Positions 25,624 through 34,052 of a stretch of DNA of 64,000 nt are shown one piece after another. Source of the stretch: Gaiellasilicea sp963829845 (GTDB lineage Bacteria; Actinomycetota; Thermoleophilia; Gaiellales; Gaiellaceae); NCBI GenBank assembly GCA_963829845.1, contig CAWHKD010000021.1, forward strand, positions 1 through 64,000, given 5' to 3'. The translations under genes were made by a program, and so were the position numbers. The first letter of the stretch is position 1. Every line of letters starts with the position of its first letter. Below the pieces are notes generated by a model. The model ran no database searches. It saw only the letters and a list, made by a program, of their open reading frames with translations, and was not told the origin of the DNA.

Positions 25624-26664
25624 ATGGTCCGCCGCGCCCTCTTCGTCTCGGTCGGCTTCGCGCCGCTCGTCGTGCTCATGCACTACGCCCTCGATCTCGA
25701 CGAGACGGTGGAGTTCGTGCTCTCCGCGATGGCGCTGATCCCGCTCGCGTGGCTGATCGGCGAGGCGACGGAGCACGCCGCGGAGCACACAGGCCCGGGG
25801 ATCGGTGGCTTCCTCAACGCCACCTTCGGCAACGCGCCGGAGCTGATCATCGCGCTGATCGCAGTCAACGAGGGGCTGAACGAGGTCGTGCGCGGCTCGC
25901 TGACCGGGTCGGTCATCGGCAACCTCCTGCTCGTGCTCGGCTTCTCGCTGTTCTTCGGCGGCCGCGGCGAGATCGACCGGCAGTCGAGCTTCCTCGCGCT
26001 CGGGTTGGTCGGGGGTACGACGCTGATCCTGCTGATCCCCTCGATCCCCGGCTGGGAAGGCGATCCCGACCGCGACTCGCTCGTCAAGCTCTCCATCCCA
26101 GTCTCGATCGTCCTCCTGCTCGCCTACGTCGCGCTGACGTGGTACTCGCTCCGTCGACACGCATCGATGCACATCGCGAGTGACGAGGAAGTGAAGGGCT
26201 GGTCGCTGCGGTTCGCGCTCCTCGTGCTCGGCGTCGCCACCGTCGTCACCGCGCTCGTCGCCGAGATTCTGGTCGGGACGCTCGAGGTCTTCTCGCACGA
26301 GGTGGGGCTGTCCGAGTTCTTCGTCTCCGCGGTGATCGTGGCGATCGTCGGCAACGCGGCCGAGCATGGCGGCGCCGTCGTCGTCGCCGCACGCGGGAAG
26401 ATCAAGCTCGCCGCCGAGATCGCGCTCGCCTCGAGCGCGCAGGTCGCGGTCTTCCTGATCCCTGCCGTCTGCCTGCTCGCGCTGCTGATCGAGCCGTTGG
26501 CGCTCTCGTTCCGGCCGGTTGAGATCGCTGCGCTCGCCTTCTCGGTGATCATCACCTCGATCCTGCTTGCGGACGGCCGCTCGAGCAGACTCAAGGGCAC
26601 GATCCTGATCGTCGCGTACGTCGCGGTCGCGACCGCGTTCTACATCGCCGGCGACCGGTTCTAG
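25624..26664 (+). CDS. cax: calcium/proton exchanger (CaCA family)
   Basis: The 346-residue membrane protein has about eleven hydrophobic segments and the two alpha repeats of cation/Ca exchangers: GFLNATFGNAPELIIALIAV in the first half and SAVIVAIVGNAAEHGGAVVV in the second. The acidic residues in GNAPE and GNAAEH coordinate the cation. GEATEHAAEHTGPG near residue 50 is also typical of the CAX branch. It exports Ca2+ in exchange for protons. The final segments end with a short cytoplasmic tail. It is monocistronic, and the 90 bases after it show no clear structure. Confidence 0.93.
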   Translation: MVRRALFVSVGFAPLVVLMHYALDLDETVEFVLSAMALIPLAWLIGEATEHAAEHTGPGIGGFLNATFGNAPELIIALIAVNEGLNEVVRGSLTGSVIGNLLLVLGFSLFFGGRGEIDRQSSFLALGLVGGTTLILLIPSIPGWEGDPDRDSLVKLSIPVSIVLLLAYVALTWYSLRRHASMHIASDEEVKGWSLRFALLVLGVATVVTALVAEILVGTLEVFSHEVGLSEFFVSAVIVAIVGNAAEHGGAVVVAARGKIKLAAEIALASSAQVAVFLIPAVCLLALLIEPLALSFRPVEIAALAFSVIITSILLADGRSSRLKGTILIVAYVAVATAFYIAGDRF

Positions 26665-26754
26665 GAAGCGTCGCGGCGCTGTGGGTCGACGGCCGACGAG
26701 CACGAGCTCAGGGAGCTTCCCCGATCACTGGGCGGCGCTCTCTGCTGCGACCGG

Positions 26755-28077
26755 CTAGAACGTGGAAGGCTCGCGCCGCAACGGGTACGTCGCGAAGTAG
26801 AGCTTCTCGACGCCGCCGTCAGCGTCGCGGACGACCCTGAGCAGCTCGCCGCGCTCGCGGCCCTCGACGCTGCGGAAACGATCCTCGCCGTCGGGCTCGA
26901 AGTAGGACGTGTCGCGGCCGGGCGCGCCGCCGATCAGCTTGGCCTCGAGCCGGCCCTGCCGCCACGAGAGCACCATCTCGTGTCCCTCCGTCCACCACCG
27001 GCCGAGCAGCGGCTCGATCTCGGCCGGTGCGCTCTCGCCGGCCCGCCAGGGCTCGGCTGCCGGGGGCAGCGCGGCGATCGCCGCCGTCGCGAGGTCGAGC
27101 GCCAGCTTCTCCGGCGCCGCGCCGGCCCCCGTGTTCGTGAGCACGGCCGCGCCGATCTTGGTCTTCCGGTCGACGACGAGGCCCGCGAGATGTCCCGGCA
27201 TGGCTCCGCCGTGGCCGACGAAAAGGCTCTCGCCGCGGCGGTAGAGCTCGAGCCCCGTGCCCCAGGCCACCGTCCAGCCAGCGTGGTCGACCATCGTGCG
27301 CACGTGCGACATCTGCTCGAGCGTGCCGGCCGAGAGGACGCGATCGTCGCCGGAGACGAGGAACGAGCCCCAGCGGGCGAGGTCGCCCGTGGTCGACCAG
27401 AGCTTGCCGAGCGCGCCGGCGCCGCCGAGGTCAAGCTCGGGCTCGAGCCGCACGGCGTCGGAGTAGGGCTCGACGAAGTAACCGCGGGCGGCCGGCTCGG
27501 TCTCGTCCGGCGTCGTCCGGCCGAGGCCGAGCGGCTCGAGGATCCGCCCCCACAGCGCGTCCTCCCACGTGCCGCCGTGGGCGCGGGCGACCACCTCGCC
27601 GAGCAGCGCGAACGCGAGGTTCGAGTAGTGCCACCAGGTGCCGGGGTCGAGCACCTGCTCCGCGTCCTCAGTCCCGGTGAGCAGCTCCTCGCGCGACGGC
27701 GCCTTCATCGTCTCCCAGATCTCGCCCGGTGGTTCACGCTGGAGCCCGGAGGAGTGCGCGAGCATTCGGCCGATCGTCGGCGCGTGCGCGCTCTCGGGAA
27801 GGTGGGCGGTGAGTGGGTCGTCGAGCGAGAGCTCGCCGGCGTCTCGCAATTGCATGATCCCGACGGCCGTGAACGTCTTCGTGATCGAGCCGATCCGGTA
27901 CTGCGTCTCCGGCGTCGCGTCGCGCTTCGCCGCGACGTCTGCGTGCCCGAGCGCCTGCTCCCACAGCGTCTCGCCGTCGCGGAAGACCACCGCACTGACC
28001 GACGGCATCCGCTCCTCCGCCTGCGCGGTCGAGAGCCGGCGTTCGAAATCCTCGCGGAGCAGGTCAGGCGCTGACAC
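26755..28077 (-). CDS. serine hydrolase of the class C beta-lactamase family
   Basis: The 440-residue product has the catalytic set of this family: the SxxK motif in RIGSITKTFTAVG near residue 64, the YxN motif in WWHYSNLAFALLGEV and the HGG motif in FVGHGGAMPGHLAG. The C-terminal domain (about 90 residues, LLGRWWTEGHEMVLSW onward) is a lipocalin-like or DUF3471-type extension seen in D-aminopeptidase/esterase relatives. There is no signal peptide, so it is probably a cytoplasmic esterase or peptidase rather than a beta-lactamase. I choose the GTG at 28077, which overlaps the threonine aldolase end by 14 bases; the open frame upstream carries only arginine-rich shadow sequence. Confidence 0.88.
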   Translation of the reverse strand: MSAPDLLREDFERRLSTAQAEERMPSVSAVVFRDGETLWEQALGHADVAAKRDATPETQYRIGSITKTFTAVGIMQLRDAGELSLDDPLTAHLPESAHAPTIGRMLAHSSGLQREPPGEIWETMKAPSREELLTGTEDAEQVLDPGTWWHYSNLAFALLGEVVARAHGGTWEDALWGRILEPLGLGRTTPDETEPAARGYFVEPYSDAVRLEPELDLGGAGALGKLWSTTGDLARWGSFLVSGDDRVLSAGTLEQMSHVRTMVDHAGWTVAWGTGLELYRRGESLFVGHGGAMPGHLAGLVVDRKTKIGAAVLTNTGAGAAPEKLALDLATAAIAALPPAAEPWRAGESAPAEIEPLLGRWWTEGHEMVLSWRQGRLEAKLIGGAPGRDTSYFEPDGEDRFRSVEGRERGELLRVVRDADGGVEKLYFATYPLRREPSTF

Positions 28078-29098
28078 GCGCTCCGAGCGCCCGCGGGATC
28101 GCATCGAGCGCGACGTCGATGTCCTCGTCCGTGAGGTCGAGGTGCGTGACGGCGCGCAGGACGGTCGGATGGATCGTGGCCGAGAGCGCGACGCCCTGTT
28201 CGGCAAGCCGCGCCATCGCCTCCTCCTTCGGGAGCGGCGCGACGTCGATCTGGACGAAGTTCGTCTCGACACGATCCGCGTCGACGGCGAGCCCCGCCTC
28301 GGCGAGTCCCTGCGCGAGCCGCTTCGCGCGGGCGTGGTCCTCTGCGAGGCGCTCAACGTGGTTGTCGAGGGCATAGACACCTGCGGCCGCCACGATGCCG
28401 GCCTGGCGCATCGCGCCGCCGAAGAGATGCTTCAGCCGCCGAGCGTTCCCCATCACCTCGGCGTCGCCGGCGAGGATCGCGCCGAGCGGGCAGCCGAGCC
28501 CCTTCGAGAGGCAGAGCGTGACAGTGTCGAAGTGCGAGCCGATCTCGGCGACGTCGATCCCGAGCGCAACAGATGCGTTCAGCAGACGGGCGCCGTCGAG
28601 GTGGAAACGCAACTCGAGCTCGAGCGCGAGCGCGCGCAGTTCGCCGATCTCCTCCAGCGGCCAGATCCGGCCGCCGCTCGCGTTGTGAGTGTTCTCGATC
28701 CACAGCAGGCGCGTCCGCGGCGAGTGAATCGCCGGAGCCCGATACGCAGCGCGGACCTGTTCGACGCTGTACCGCCCCGCCACACCGGGGAGGCCGCGCG
28801 TGACGACGCCGGAGTGCACTGCCGGCCCACCCAGCTCGGAGATGAAGACGTGGCAGTTCTCCTCGCCGATCAGCTCGTCGCCGAGATCCGTATGCAGGCG
28901 GATCGCGATCTGATTCGCCATCGTCGCGGTCGGCAGGAAGATCGCCTCGTCCTGGCCGAGCAGCCGTGCCGCGCGCTCTTCGAGCTCGTTCACCGTCGGG
29001 TCCTCGCGCCGCTGCTCGTCGCCGACGGCGGCGGCAGCGATCGCGGCGCGCATCGCGGCCGTCGGTCGGGTGGCGGTGTCCGAGCGGAGGTCGACCAC
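28064..29098 (-). CDS. ltaE: low-specificity L-threonine aldolase
   Basis: The 344-residue PLP enzyme cleaves threonine or allo-threonine to glycine and acetaldehyde. VDLRSDTATRPT opens the protein, DPTVNELEERAA and FLPTATMANQIAI follow, the PLP-binding lysine is in TVTLCLSKGLGCPLGA and LKHLFGGAMRQAGI completes the family pattern. The start is a GTG at 29098. It is divergent from the ArsR gene and shares a 53-base AT-rich intergenic region with it. The serine hydrolase gene starts inside its last codons, suggesting one transcript. Confidence 0.93.
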   Translation of the reverse strand: MVDLRSDTATRPTAAMRAAIAAAAVGDEQRREDPTVNELEERAARLLGQDEAIFLPTATMANQIAIRLHTDLGDELIGEENCHVFISELGGPAVHSGVVTRGLPGVAGRYSVEQVRAAYRAPAIHSPRTRLLWIENTHNASGGRIWPLEEIGELRALALELELRFHLDGARLLNASVALGIDVAEIGSHFDTVTLCLSKGLGCPLGAILAGDAEVMGNARRLKHLFGGAMRQAGIVAAAGVYALDNHVERLAEDHARAKRLAQGLAEAGLAVDADRVETNFVQIDVAPLPKEEAMARLAEQGVALSATIHPTVLRAVTHLDLTDEDIDVALDAIPRALGARVSA

Positions 29099-29115
29099 GC
29101 GGGCAGACTATCGGC

Positions 29116-29145
29116 TTCACACGTCTATAACCAATATGCTATATA
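29116..29145 (+). promoter_or_regulatory. promoter of the arsR operon, probably leaderless
   Basis: TTCACA (29116-29121), an 18-base spacer and TATATA (29140-29145) face the ArsR gene. The expected transcription start, 6-7 bases downstream, falls on the GTG at 29152, so the message would have no 5' leader. The region is the most AT-rich stretch nearby and also serves the divergent aldolase gene. Confidence 0.55.
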
Positions 29146-29151
29146 CACGGC

Positions 29152-29466
29152 GTGAACGCGCTCGCGGCCCTCGCCGATCCGACTCGCCGCCGCATCGTCG
29201 AGCTGCTGGCGGAGCGCCCGCACGACGTCGCGGAGCTGAACGCGCACTTCTCGATCAGCCAACCCGCCGTCTCGCGGCACCTGCGAGTGCTCCGCGAGCA
29301 CGGCCTCGTCCGCTCGCGGCCGGCAGCGCAGCGCCGCGTCTACTCGCTCGACCCCACGCCCCTCGCCGAGCTCGACGACTGGCTCGCCCGCTACCGCTCC
29401 TTCTGGGCGCAGCGGCTCGATGCGCTCGAGCTGGAGCTCCGGCGAGCCCGAAAGGAGCACTCGTGA
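29152..29466 (+). CDS. ArsR-family winged-helix regulator
   Basis: The 104-residue product is a single winged-helix domain: LAALADPTRRRIVELLAERP, DVAELNAHFSISQPAVSRHL (recognition helix), RVLREHGLVRSRPAAQRRVY (wing) and a C-terminal helix rich in Arg and Glu. There are no metal-binding cysteines, so it belongs to the SdpR/autorepressor type that is usually paired with a SRPBCC protein. That is exactly what follows, overlapping by GTGA. It probably represses its own operon. Confidence 0.92.
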   Translation: MNALAALADPTRRRIVELLAERPHDVAELNAHFSISQPAVSRHLRVLREHGLVRSRPAAQRRVYSLDPTPLAELDDWLARYRSFWAQRLDALELELRRARKEHS

Positions 29467-30431
29467 CCGAGACGACCGCCGACGTCGGCGCCCTGCGGAA
29501 CGACGAGGAGCGCTGCGCCGTCCGCTTCGAGCGCCTCTACGACTTCACTCCTGCAGAGCTCTGGTCGGCGATCACCGATCCCGCACGGCTCGGGCGTTGG
29601 CTCGCGCAGGCGCAGGTCGACCCGGGCGTGGGCGGGCATGTTCGGCTCGCGTTCGAGGAGGGCCGGACCGAGGGCCGCATCCTCACTTGGGACGAGCCGC
29701 GAGTCGTCGAGTACGAGTGGCGCTTCGATGGCGAGGACGAGTCGGTCGTCCGGTTCGAGCTTCGACCGCAGGAGTTCGGAACGCTGCTCGTGCTCGACCA
29801 CCGGCGCCTCGGCCGCACCGCCGGCACGGGCTACGCGGCCGGCTGGCATGCACACCTCGACGCACTCGCCGGCGCGATCGAGCTCGAGGCCTGGCAGCAG
29901 CGCTTCGAGAATCTCCTCCCCACCTACCGTTTGCAGGCCGACGAGCTCGGCTGGAATCGGCCCCGGACGTCGCCCGTGCGCGAGGCGCTCTACAGCGGCG
30001 ACCGCGCCGGGGCCGAGGCGGCCGCAAACGGCGTCGAACTCGACGTGTTCGACGCCGCCGCGCTCGGACGGGTCGAGCGCCTGCGGGAGCTGCTCGACGC
30101 CGATCCGGGCCTCGTCGCGACGCTGTCCGAGGACGGCTTCACCCCGCTGCACCTCGCCTGCTTCGCGGGCGGCTCCGAGTCTGTCCGCCTGCTCGTCGAG
30201 CGCGGTGCTCCGCTCGAACGCCTCGCCGAGGCGTCGTTCGCCCAGGTGCGCCCGCTAGGGACGGCGGTCTTCGCCGGGAACGTCGAAGCGACGCACATCT
30301 TGCTCGAGGCAGGCGCCGACCCGAACGGTGTCGACTCTGGGGAGCACCGCCCGCTGCAGACGGCCGAGGCGAACGGGAACGAGGAGCTCGCAAGGCTCCT
30401 GCGCGAGCACGGGGCTACCCTCCCCGTGTGA
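29463..30431 (+). CDS. fusion of SRPBCC (AHSA1) domain with ankyrin repeats
   Basis: The 322-residue product has two parts. Residues about 15-165 form a SRPBCC/AHSA1-type lipid-binding fold: VRFERLYDFTPAELWSAITD, PARLGRWLAQAQVDPGVGG, RILTWDEPRVVEYEWRF, GTLLVLDHRRLG and GWHAHLDALAGAI. Residues about 190-320 are ankyrin repeats: ELDVFDAAALGRVERLRELL, DGFTPLHLACFAGGSESVRL, LGTAVFAGNVEATHILLEAG and HRPLQTAEANGNEELARLL. ArsR-SRPBCC pairs are common, but the fused ankyrin tail is unusual and suggests binding to a protein partner. GTGA overlaps link it to ArsR and to rlmN downstream. Confidence 0.88.
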   Translation: MTETTADVGALRNDEERCAVRFERLYDFTPAELWSAITDPARLGRWLAQAQVDPGVGGHVRLAFEEGRTEGRILTWDEPRVVEYEWRFDGEDESVVRFELRPQEFGTLLVLDHRRLGRTAGTGYAAGWHAHLDALAGAIELEAWQQRFENLLPTYRLQADELGWNRPRTSPVREALYSGDRAGAEAAANGVELDVFDAAALGRVERLRELLDADPGLVATLSEDGFTPLHLACFAGGSESVRLLVERGAPLERLAEASFAQVRPLGTAVFAGNVEATHILLEAGADPNGVDSGEHRPLQTAEANGNEELARLLREHGATLPV

Positions 30432-31426
30432 ACCTCGAGCTTCTCGACAGCGCCCTCGCCGAACGTGGCGAGCCCGCGTTCCGTGCTCGCCAGGTGTGGG
30501 AGTGGACGACGCGCGGGGCCGCTGGATACGAGGAGATGACGAACCTGCCACGGGCATTGCGCGACGCGCTCGCCGAGGAGGTGCCGTTCTCGACGCTGAC
30601 CGTCGAGGACGAAGCGCACGCCGCCGACGGCACCGTGAAGGCTCTCTTCCGCACCGCCGACGGGCATCCGGTCGAGGCTGTGCTGATGCGCTACCGGGAC
30701 GGACGCCGGTCGGTCTGTGTCTCGTCCCAGTCGGGATGCCCGCTCACCTGCACTTTTTGCGCCACCGGTGCGATGCGCTTCGGCCGCAACCTGCGGGCGT
30801 CGGAGATCCTCGACCAGGTACTCCACTTCCGGCGGCGCGAGGCGGTCAACCACCTGGTCTTCATGGGTATGGGGGAGCCGTTCCTCAACTTCGACGAGGT
30901 GCTCGGCGCCGCGCGACGACTGCCGGACATCGGGATCACCCACCGGCGCACGACGATCTCGACCGTCGGCTGGATGCCCGGCCTGACGCGCTTCGTCGAC
31001 GGTGTCGAGGAACCCATCCGGCTCGCGCTCTCGATCCACGCAGCCGACCCGCGCCTGCGCTCCGAGATCATGCCGGTCAACGACCGCTATCCACTGCCGA
31101 GCGTCCTCGCCGAGTGCCGGCGCTACGTGACGCTCCGCCGCCGGAAGGTGTTCGTCGAGTACGTGATGCTCGGAGGCGTCAACGACTCTCCCGAGCGCGC
31201 TCGGGAACTGGCCGCGCTGCTCGATCCCAAGATCTTCAAGGTGAACCTGATCCCATACAACCCCACCGGGTTGGATGACAAGGGGCATACATACGAAGGC
31301 TCCTCGCGGGCCGCGATCGCCGCATTCAAGTCCGTACTCGACAGCGCACGGCTCCCGTCGACCGTGCGCCTTACGCGCGGCCGTGACATCCAGGCCGCCT
31401 GCGGCCAACTCGCGGCCGAACGCTAG
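30428..31426 (+). CDS. rlmN: 23S rRNA (adenine-C2)-methyltransferase
   Basis: The 332-residue radical-SAM enzyme methylates A2503 of 23S rRNA and A37 of some tRNAs. The [4Fe-4S] motif is SGCPLTCTFCATGAMRFGRN (CxxxCxxC), FMGMGEPFLNFDEVLGA is the SAM-binding GxGEP block, and the C-terminal cysteine used in catalysis is in RDIQAACGQLA. The GTG at 30428 overlaps the previous gene by 4 bases; that start aligns with the usual N-terminus (NLELLD...RARQVWEW). The overlap means rlmN is expressed with the ArsR operon. Confidence 0.95.
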   Translation: MNLELLDSALAERGEPAFRARQVWEWTTRGAAGYEEMTNLPRALRDALAEEVPFSTLTVEDEAHAADGTVKALFRTADGHPVEAVLMRYRDGRRSVCVSSQSGCPLTCTFCATGAMRFGRNLRASEILDQVLHFRRREAVNHLVFMGMGEPFLNFDEVLGAARRLPDIGITHRRTTISTVGWMPGLTRFVDGVEEPIRLALSIHAADPRLRSEIMPVNDRYPLPSVLAECRRYVTLRRRKVFVEYVMLGGVNDSPERARELAALLDPKIFKVNLIPYNPTGLDDKGHTYEGSSRAAIAAFKSVLDSARLPSTVRLTRGRDIQAACGQLAAER

Positions 31427-31528
31427 TGCAACACCCGCCGGAGCACCTGTTCTGACGGACGGGGCAGACACGGTTAAGCGTTTGTTGCGCAATCGCCTGG
31501 AAATCCGCAAAGAGCGCAAATCCAGCAG

Positions 31529-31552
31529 CCTTCCGGCGCTAGGGTCGGAAGG
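31529..31552 (+). promoter_or_regulatory. leader hairpin upstream of the 88-residue gene
   Basis: CCTTCCG-GCGCTAGGGT-CGGAAGG forms a 7-bp stem about 30 bases before the start of the next gene. It could end rlmN transcription or stabilise the next message. No T run follows. Confidence 0.4.
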
Positions 31553-31581
31553 CAACCGTCCTCCAGTCAAAGGAGGTTTGA

Positions 31582-31848
31582 ATGGCAGCGACGGTCACAC
31601 ATTCCTTGGTCCAGCAGTTCGCTTCGATGAAGCCGAACGAGTTTGGACCGACGATCGAGCCGAAGTGGCAGGTCGGCGAGCGCCTCGTCAACGAGGTCAA
31701 GGGATCGGTCGAGAAGGGTCACTTGACGCCGCTCGACGGTGCGCGCGTCATCTCGTCGATCACGGCGACGCTCTTCGGCTACGACGAGTTCATCTTGCGC
31801 GAGATCTCGCCTGAGACGTGGCTCGCGTCGGCGCCGATGCGGCGCTAG
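31582..31848 (+). CDS. small protein of unknown function, strong ribosome site
   Basis: The product is 88 residues and I do not recognise it. It is soluble and mixed in composition: HSLVQQFASMKPNEFGPTIE, PKWQVGERLVNEVKGSVEKG, LTPLDGARVISSITATLFGY and DEFILREISPETW. A near-perfect ribosome site AAAGGAGGT lies 6 bases before the ATG, and a 12-bp stem terminator starts 14 bases after the stop. The single-gene unit with its own signals suggests a well-expressed, abundant small protein. It contains no cysteine and no membrane segment. Confidence 0.75.
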   Translation: MAATVTHSLVQQFASMKPNEFGPTIEPKWQVGERLVNEVKGSVEKGHLTPLDGARVISSITATLFGYDEFILREISPETWLASAPMRR

Positions 31849-31862
31849 TCAGTTCGTGTACG

Positions 31863-31891
31863 GAGAGGGAGGAGTGCTGCTCCTCCCTCTC
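31863..31891 (+). terminator. strong hairpin terminator
   Basis: GAGAGGGAGGAG-TGCTG-CTCCTCCCTCTC is a perfect 12-bp stem with a 5-base loop, 14 bases after the stop of the 88-residue gene. No T run follows, as is common in actinobacteria. It can also serve the convergent gene ending at 31918. Confidence 0.75.
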
Positions 31892-31917
31892 TGCGCGTGC
31901 TTGGGTGGCGCGACCTG

Positions 31918-32247
31918 CTAGCGGAAGCTCTTGTCGATCGCCACCTCGAAGATGTCGACGGCCGTGCGGCCGCCGCCGCCCTCACTCGGCGACATCCTGT
32001 TCAGCGCCTCGTCCGCGCGGCGCATCTCGTCCTCTGTCTCGCAATACGTGATCCCGACGGACGTCGCGGTCTCGCGATCGACGAGTTGCGTGAAGCGCGC
32101 CACCGTCTCCATCAGTGTGCGCACGTCCTCCGGCGCGTCTGCAGGCTCACCTGCCGCCGCGTCGTCGAGCTGTTTGCGCATCTCCGCAATCTGCTCGTCG
32201 ATCGCACCTGGATCGCCTCCCTCGAATCGAGCGATGCGTGCGTACAT
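31918..32247 (-). CDS. dimeric alpha/beta-barrel protein, ABM-like
   Basis: The 109-residue product opens MYARIARFEGGDPGAIDEQI and ends VDIFEVAIDKSFR, with a central FTQLVDRETATSVGITYCET and DEALNRMSPSEGGGGRT. The pattern of a first strand, a helix, the middle strand with Gly-Ile-Thr-Tyr and a final strand suits the ferredoxin-like antibiotic-biosynthesis-monooxygenase group. Similar small proteins are widespread in actinobacteria. No catalytic residues can be named. It converges with the 88-residue gene and is divergent from the coiled-coil gene. Confidence 0.65.
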   Translation of the reverse strand: MYARIARFEGGDPGAIDEQIAEMRKQLDDAAAGEPADAPEDVRTLMETVARFTQLVDRETATSVGITYCETEDEMRRADEALNRMSPSEGGGGRTAVDIFEVAIDKSFR

Positions 32248-32372
32248 TGGCCGCTCCTCTCTGTCGTGGCTGGCCGCGGCGATCTTTGCACGTTGCCGGC
32301 GGGACCTACCCCGTTGGAGGCATTTCGCACGGCGGTCTTGTCCGAGCAGGCAACCCTGCCGATAGTGAATCC

Positions 32373-34049
32373 GTGGAAGCGGCCCACATCACCTGGCGCC
32401 CCCTCGGACGGCTGCTCGTCGAGCAGGGTCTGCTGACCGGCGACGATCTCGAGCGCGCGCTGGCGGAGCAGCAGGTCACCGGCGAGCGTCTCGGCGAGAC
32501 GATCGTCAAGCTGGGCATGGTCTCCGGCCCCGAGCTTGCGAACGCGCTCGCGGCGCAGTACGGGATCGAGCTGACAACCGAGAAGGGCTTCGGCACCGGG
32601 CTCCGCTCGGAGATCCAGCGGCGGCACGAGAGTGACCGGAAGCGGGTCGTGCATCTCGTTCCCGATCCCGTCACGGACGCGACACCTCTGCACGTGGTCG
32701 AGCCGGAGACGGTCGAGCCGGCGTTCGCCCCGGAGCCCGACTCAGGTGACGCGCCGCTGCTCGCCCAGCTGGAGGAGCAGTGGGCGAAGCTCGCCGCGGC
32801 CGAGGAAGCTCTCGCGGAGCGCGAACGCGAGCTCGAGGAGCTCACCCACAGCCACGAACGCGAACGTGCGGAGCTGGCTGAGCGCGAACGTGAGCTCACT
32901 GAACTGGCCGAGAGCCGCGAGCGAGAGCTCGCCGAGCTGATCGACAGCCGCGAACGCGAAGTGGCTGCGGTCGAGGAGCGCCGCGAGCGCGAACTCGCAG
33001 AGCTCGTAGAGGCCCACGAGCGCGAGCGCGCAGGACTGGCCGAGCGCGATCGCGAGGTCAGGGACCTGGTAGAGAACCGCGACCGCGAACTCGCGGAGTC
33101 GGCCGAGCGCGAGCGCGAGCTCACCGAGCGGGTCGAGAGCCGAGAACGCGAGCTCGCAGAGCTGGCAGTGCATGAACGCGAGCATTCCGAGATTGCCGAG
33201 AACCGAGAACGCGCCCTCGCCGAGCTCACGGCGGCGCACGAGTGTGAATTGGCGGAGCGCGCCGAGCGCGAGCGCGAGCTCGCAGCGCTTGTCGAAAGCC
33301 GTGATCGCGAACTCGCGGAGCTGGCGGAGCGCGCGCGCGAGCTGTCAGAGCTCGCCGAGAGCCGAGAACGCGAACTCGTCGAGTTCGCCGAGAGTCGCGA
33401 GCGCGAACTGGTCGAGCGCGCCCAGAGCCGAGAACACGACCTCGCAGAGCTGACAGAGCGTGAGCGCGAGCTCGCGGAGCTCGCCGAGAACCGCGGACGG
33501 GAACTCGCCGAGGTGGCTGAGGCCCGCGACCGCGAACTGGCGGAGCAGGCCGAGCGTGAGGGCGAGCTCACCCAAAGGGCCGAGAGCCGAGAACGCGACC
33601 TGGCCGAGCTGACAGAGCGTCAGCGCGAGCTCGCGGCACTCGCTGAGAGCCGAGATCTAGAGCTCGCAGAACTGGCTGAGCGCACGCATGAGCTGTCAGA
33701 GCTCGCCGCGAACCGCAAACGCGACTTCGCGGAGCTGACGGAGAGACACCAGGGCGACCTGCGCCGGCTCGAGGAGCTGAACGAGCGGCTGCGCGAGGAG
33801 GTCGAGCAGCTACGCACTGCGTCGATGTCGCTTGAACCGGAGCCCGCTCACGTCGTGCCGGCGAGCCACCTCGTCTTCGTGCAGCTCGACGAGCGCTACG
33901 AGCTGCTCTCACGCGAGGGCCCTCCTCCCGCCCCGAGCACACCCCTTTCTCTGCCGGACCTCGACGAGGGAGTCTTCGTCGTCGCCGGTCACCGCAGCTC
34001 GCCTCTCCCGGGCGACGTGCGGCCGTGTGTGTTCGTCCAGCGCGGCTGA
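32373..34049 (+). CDS. MshEN domain fused to a very long 10/11-residue-repeat coiled coil
   Basis: The 558-residue product starts with an MshEN / GspE N-terminal domain (residues about 9-70): WRPLGRLLVEQGLLTGDDLE, RALAEQQVTGERLGETIVKL and GMVSGPELANALAAQYGIEL. This domain binds c-di-GMP in some homologues. Residues about 146-450 consist of some 28 consecutive units of 10 or 11 residues such as AESRERELAEL and AERERELTEL, giving one continuous highly charged helix. A C-terminal part (about 70 residues) ends VFVVAGHRSSPLPGDVRPCV and looks like a small beta domain. No ATPase is present, so it is not a secretion ATPase. The GTG at 32373 starts just before the domain. Its function is unknown; a scaffold or surface-organising role is possible. 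Confidence 0.85.
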   Translation: MEAAHITWRPLGRLLVEQGLLTGDDLERALAEQQVTGERLGETIVKLGMVSGPELANALAAQYGIELTTEKGFGTGLRSEIQRRHESDRKRVVHLVPDPVTDATPLHVVEPETVEPAFAPEPDSGDAPLLAQLEEQWAKLAAAEEALAERERELEELTHSHERERAELAERERELTELAESRERELAELIDSREREVAAVEERRERELAELVEAHERERAGLAERDREVRDLVENRDRELAESAERERELTERVESRERELAELAVHEREHSEIAENRERALAELTAAHECELAERAERERELAALVESRDRELAELAERARELSELAESRERELVEFAESRERELVERAQSREHDLAELTERERELAELAENRGRELAEVAEARDRELAEQAEREGELTQRAESRERDLAELTERQRELAALAESRDLELAELAERTHELSELAANRKRDFAELTERHQGDLRRLEELNERLREEVEQLRTASMSLEPEPAHVVPASHLVFVQLDERYELLSREGPPPAPSTPLSLPDLDEGVFVVAGHRSSPLPGDVRPCVFVQRG

Positions 34050-34052
34050 CCC

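Noticed and set aside
26755..28077. True beta-lactamase resistance gene
   Set aside because: The protein has class C motifs but no signal peptide and carries an extra C-terminal domain typical of esterases and D-aminopeptidase relatives.
32811..33780. Regular 30-33 bp DNA repeats that could suggest a CRISPR array
   Set aside because: The repeats stay in one frame, vary at third positions and encode 10/11-residue coiled-coil units with no unique spacers.
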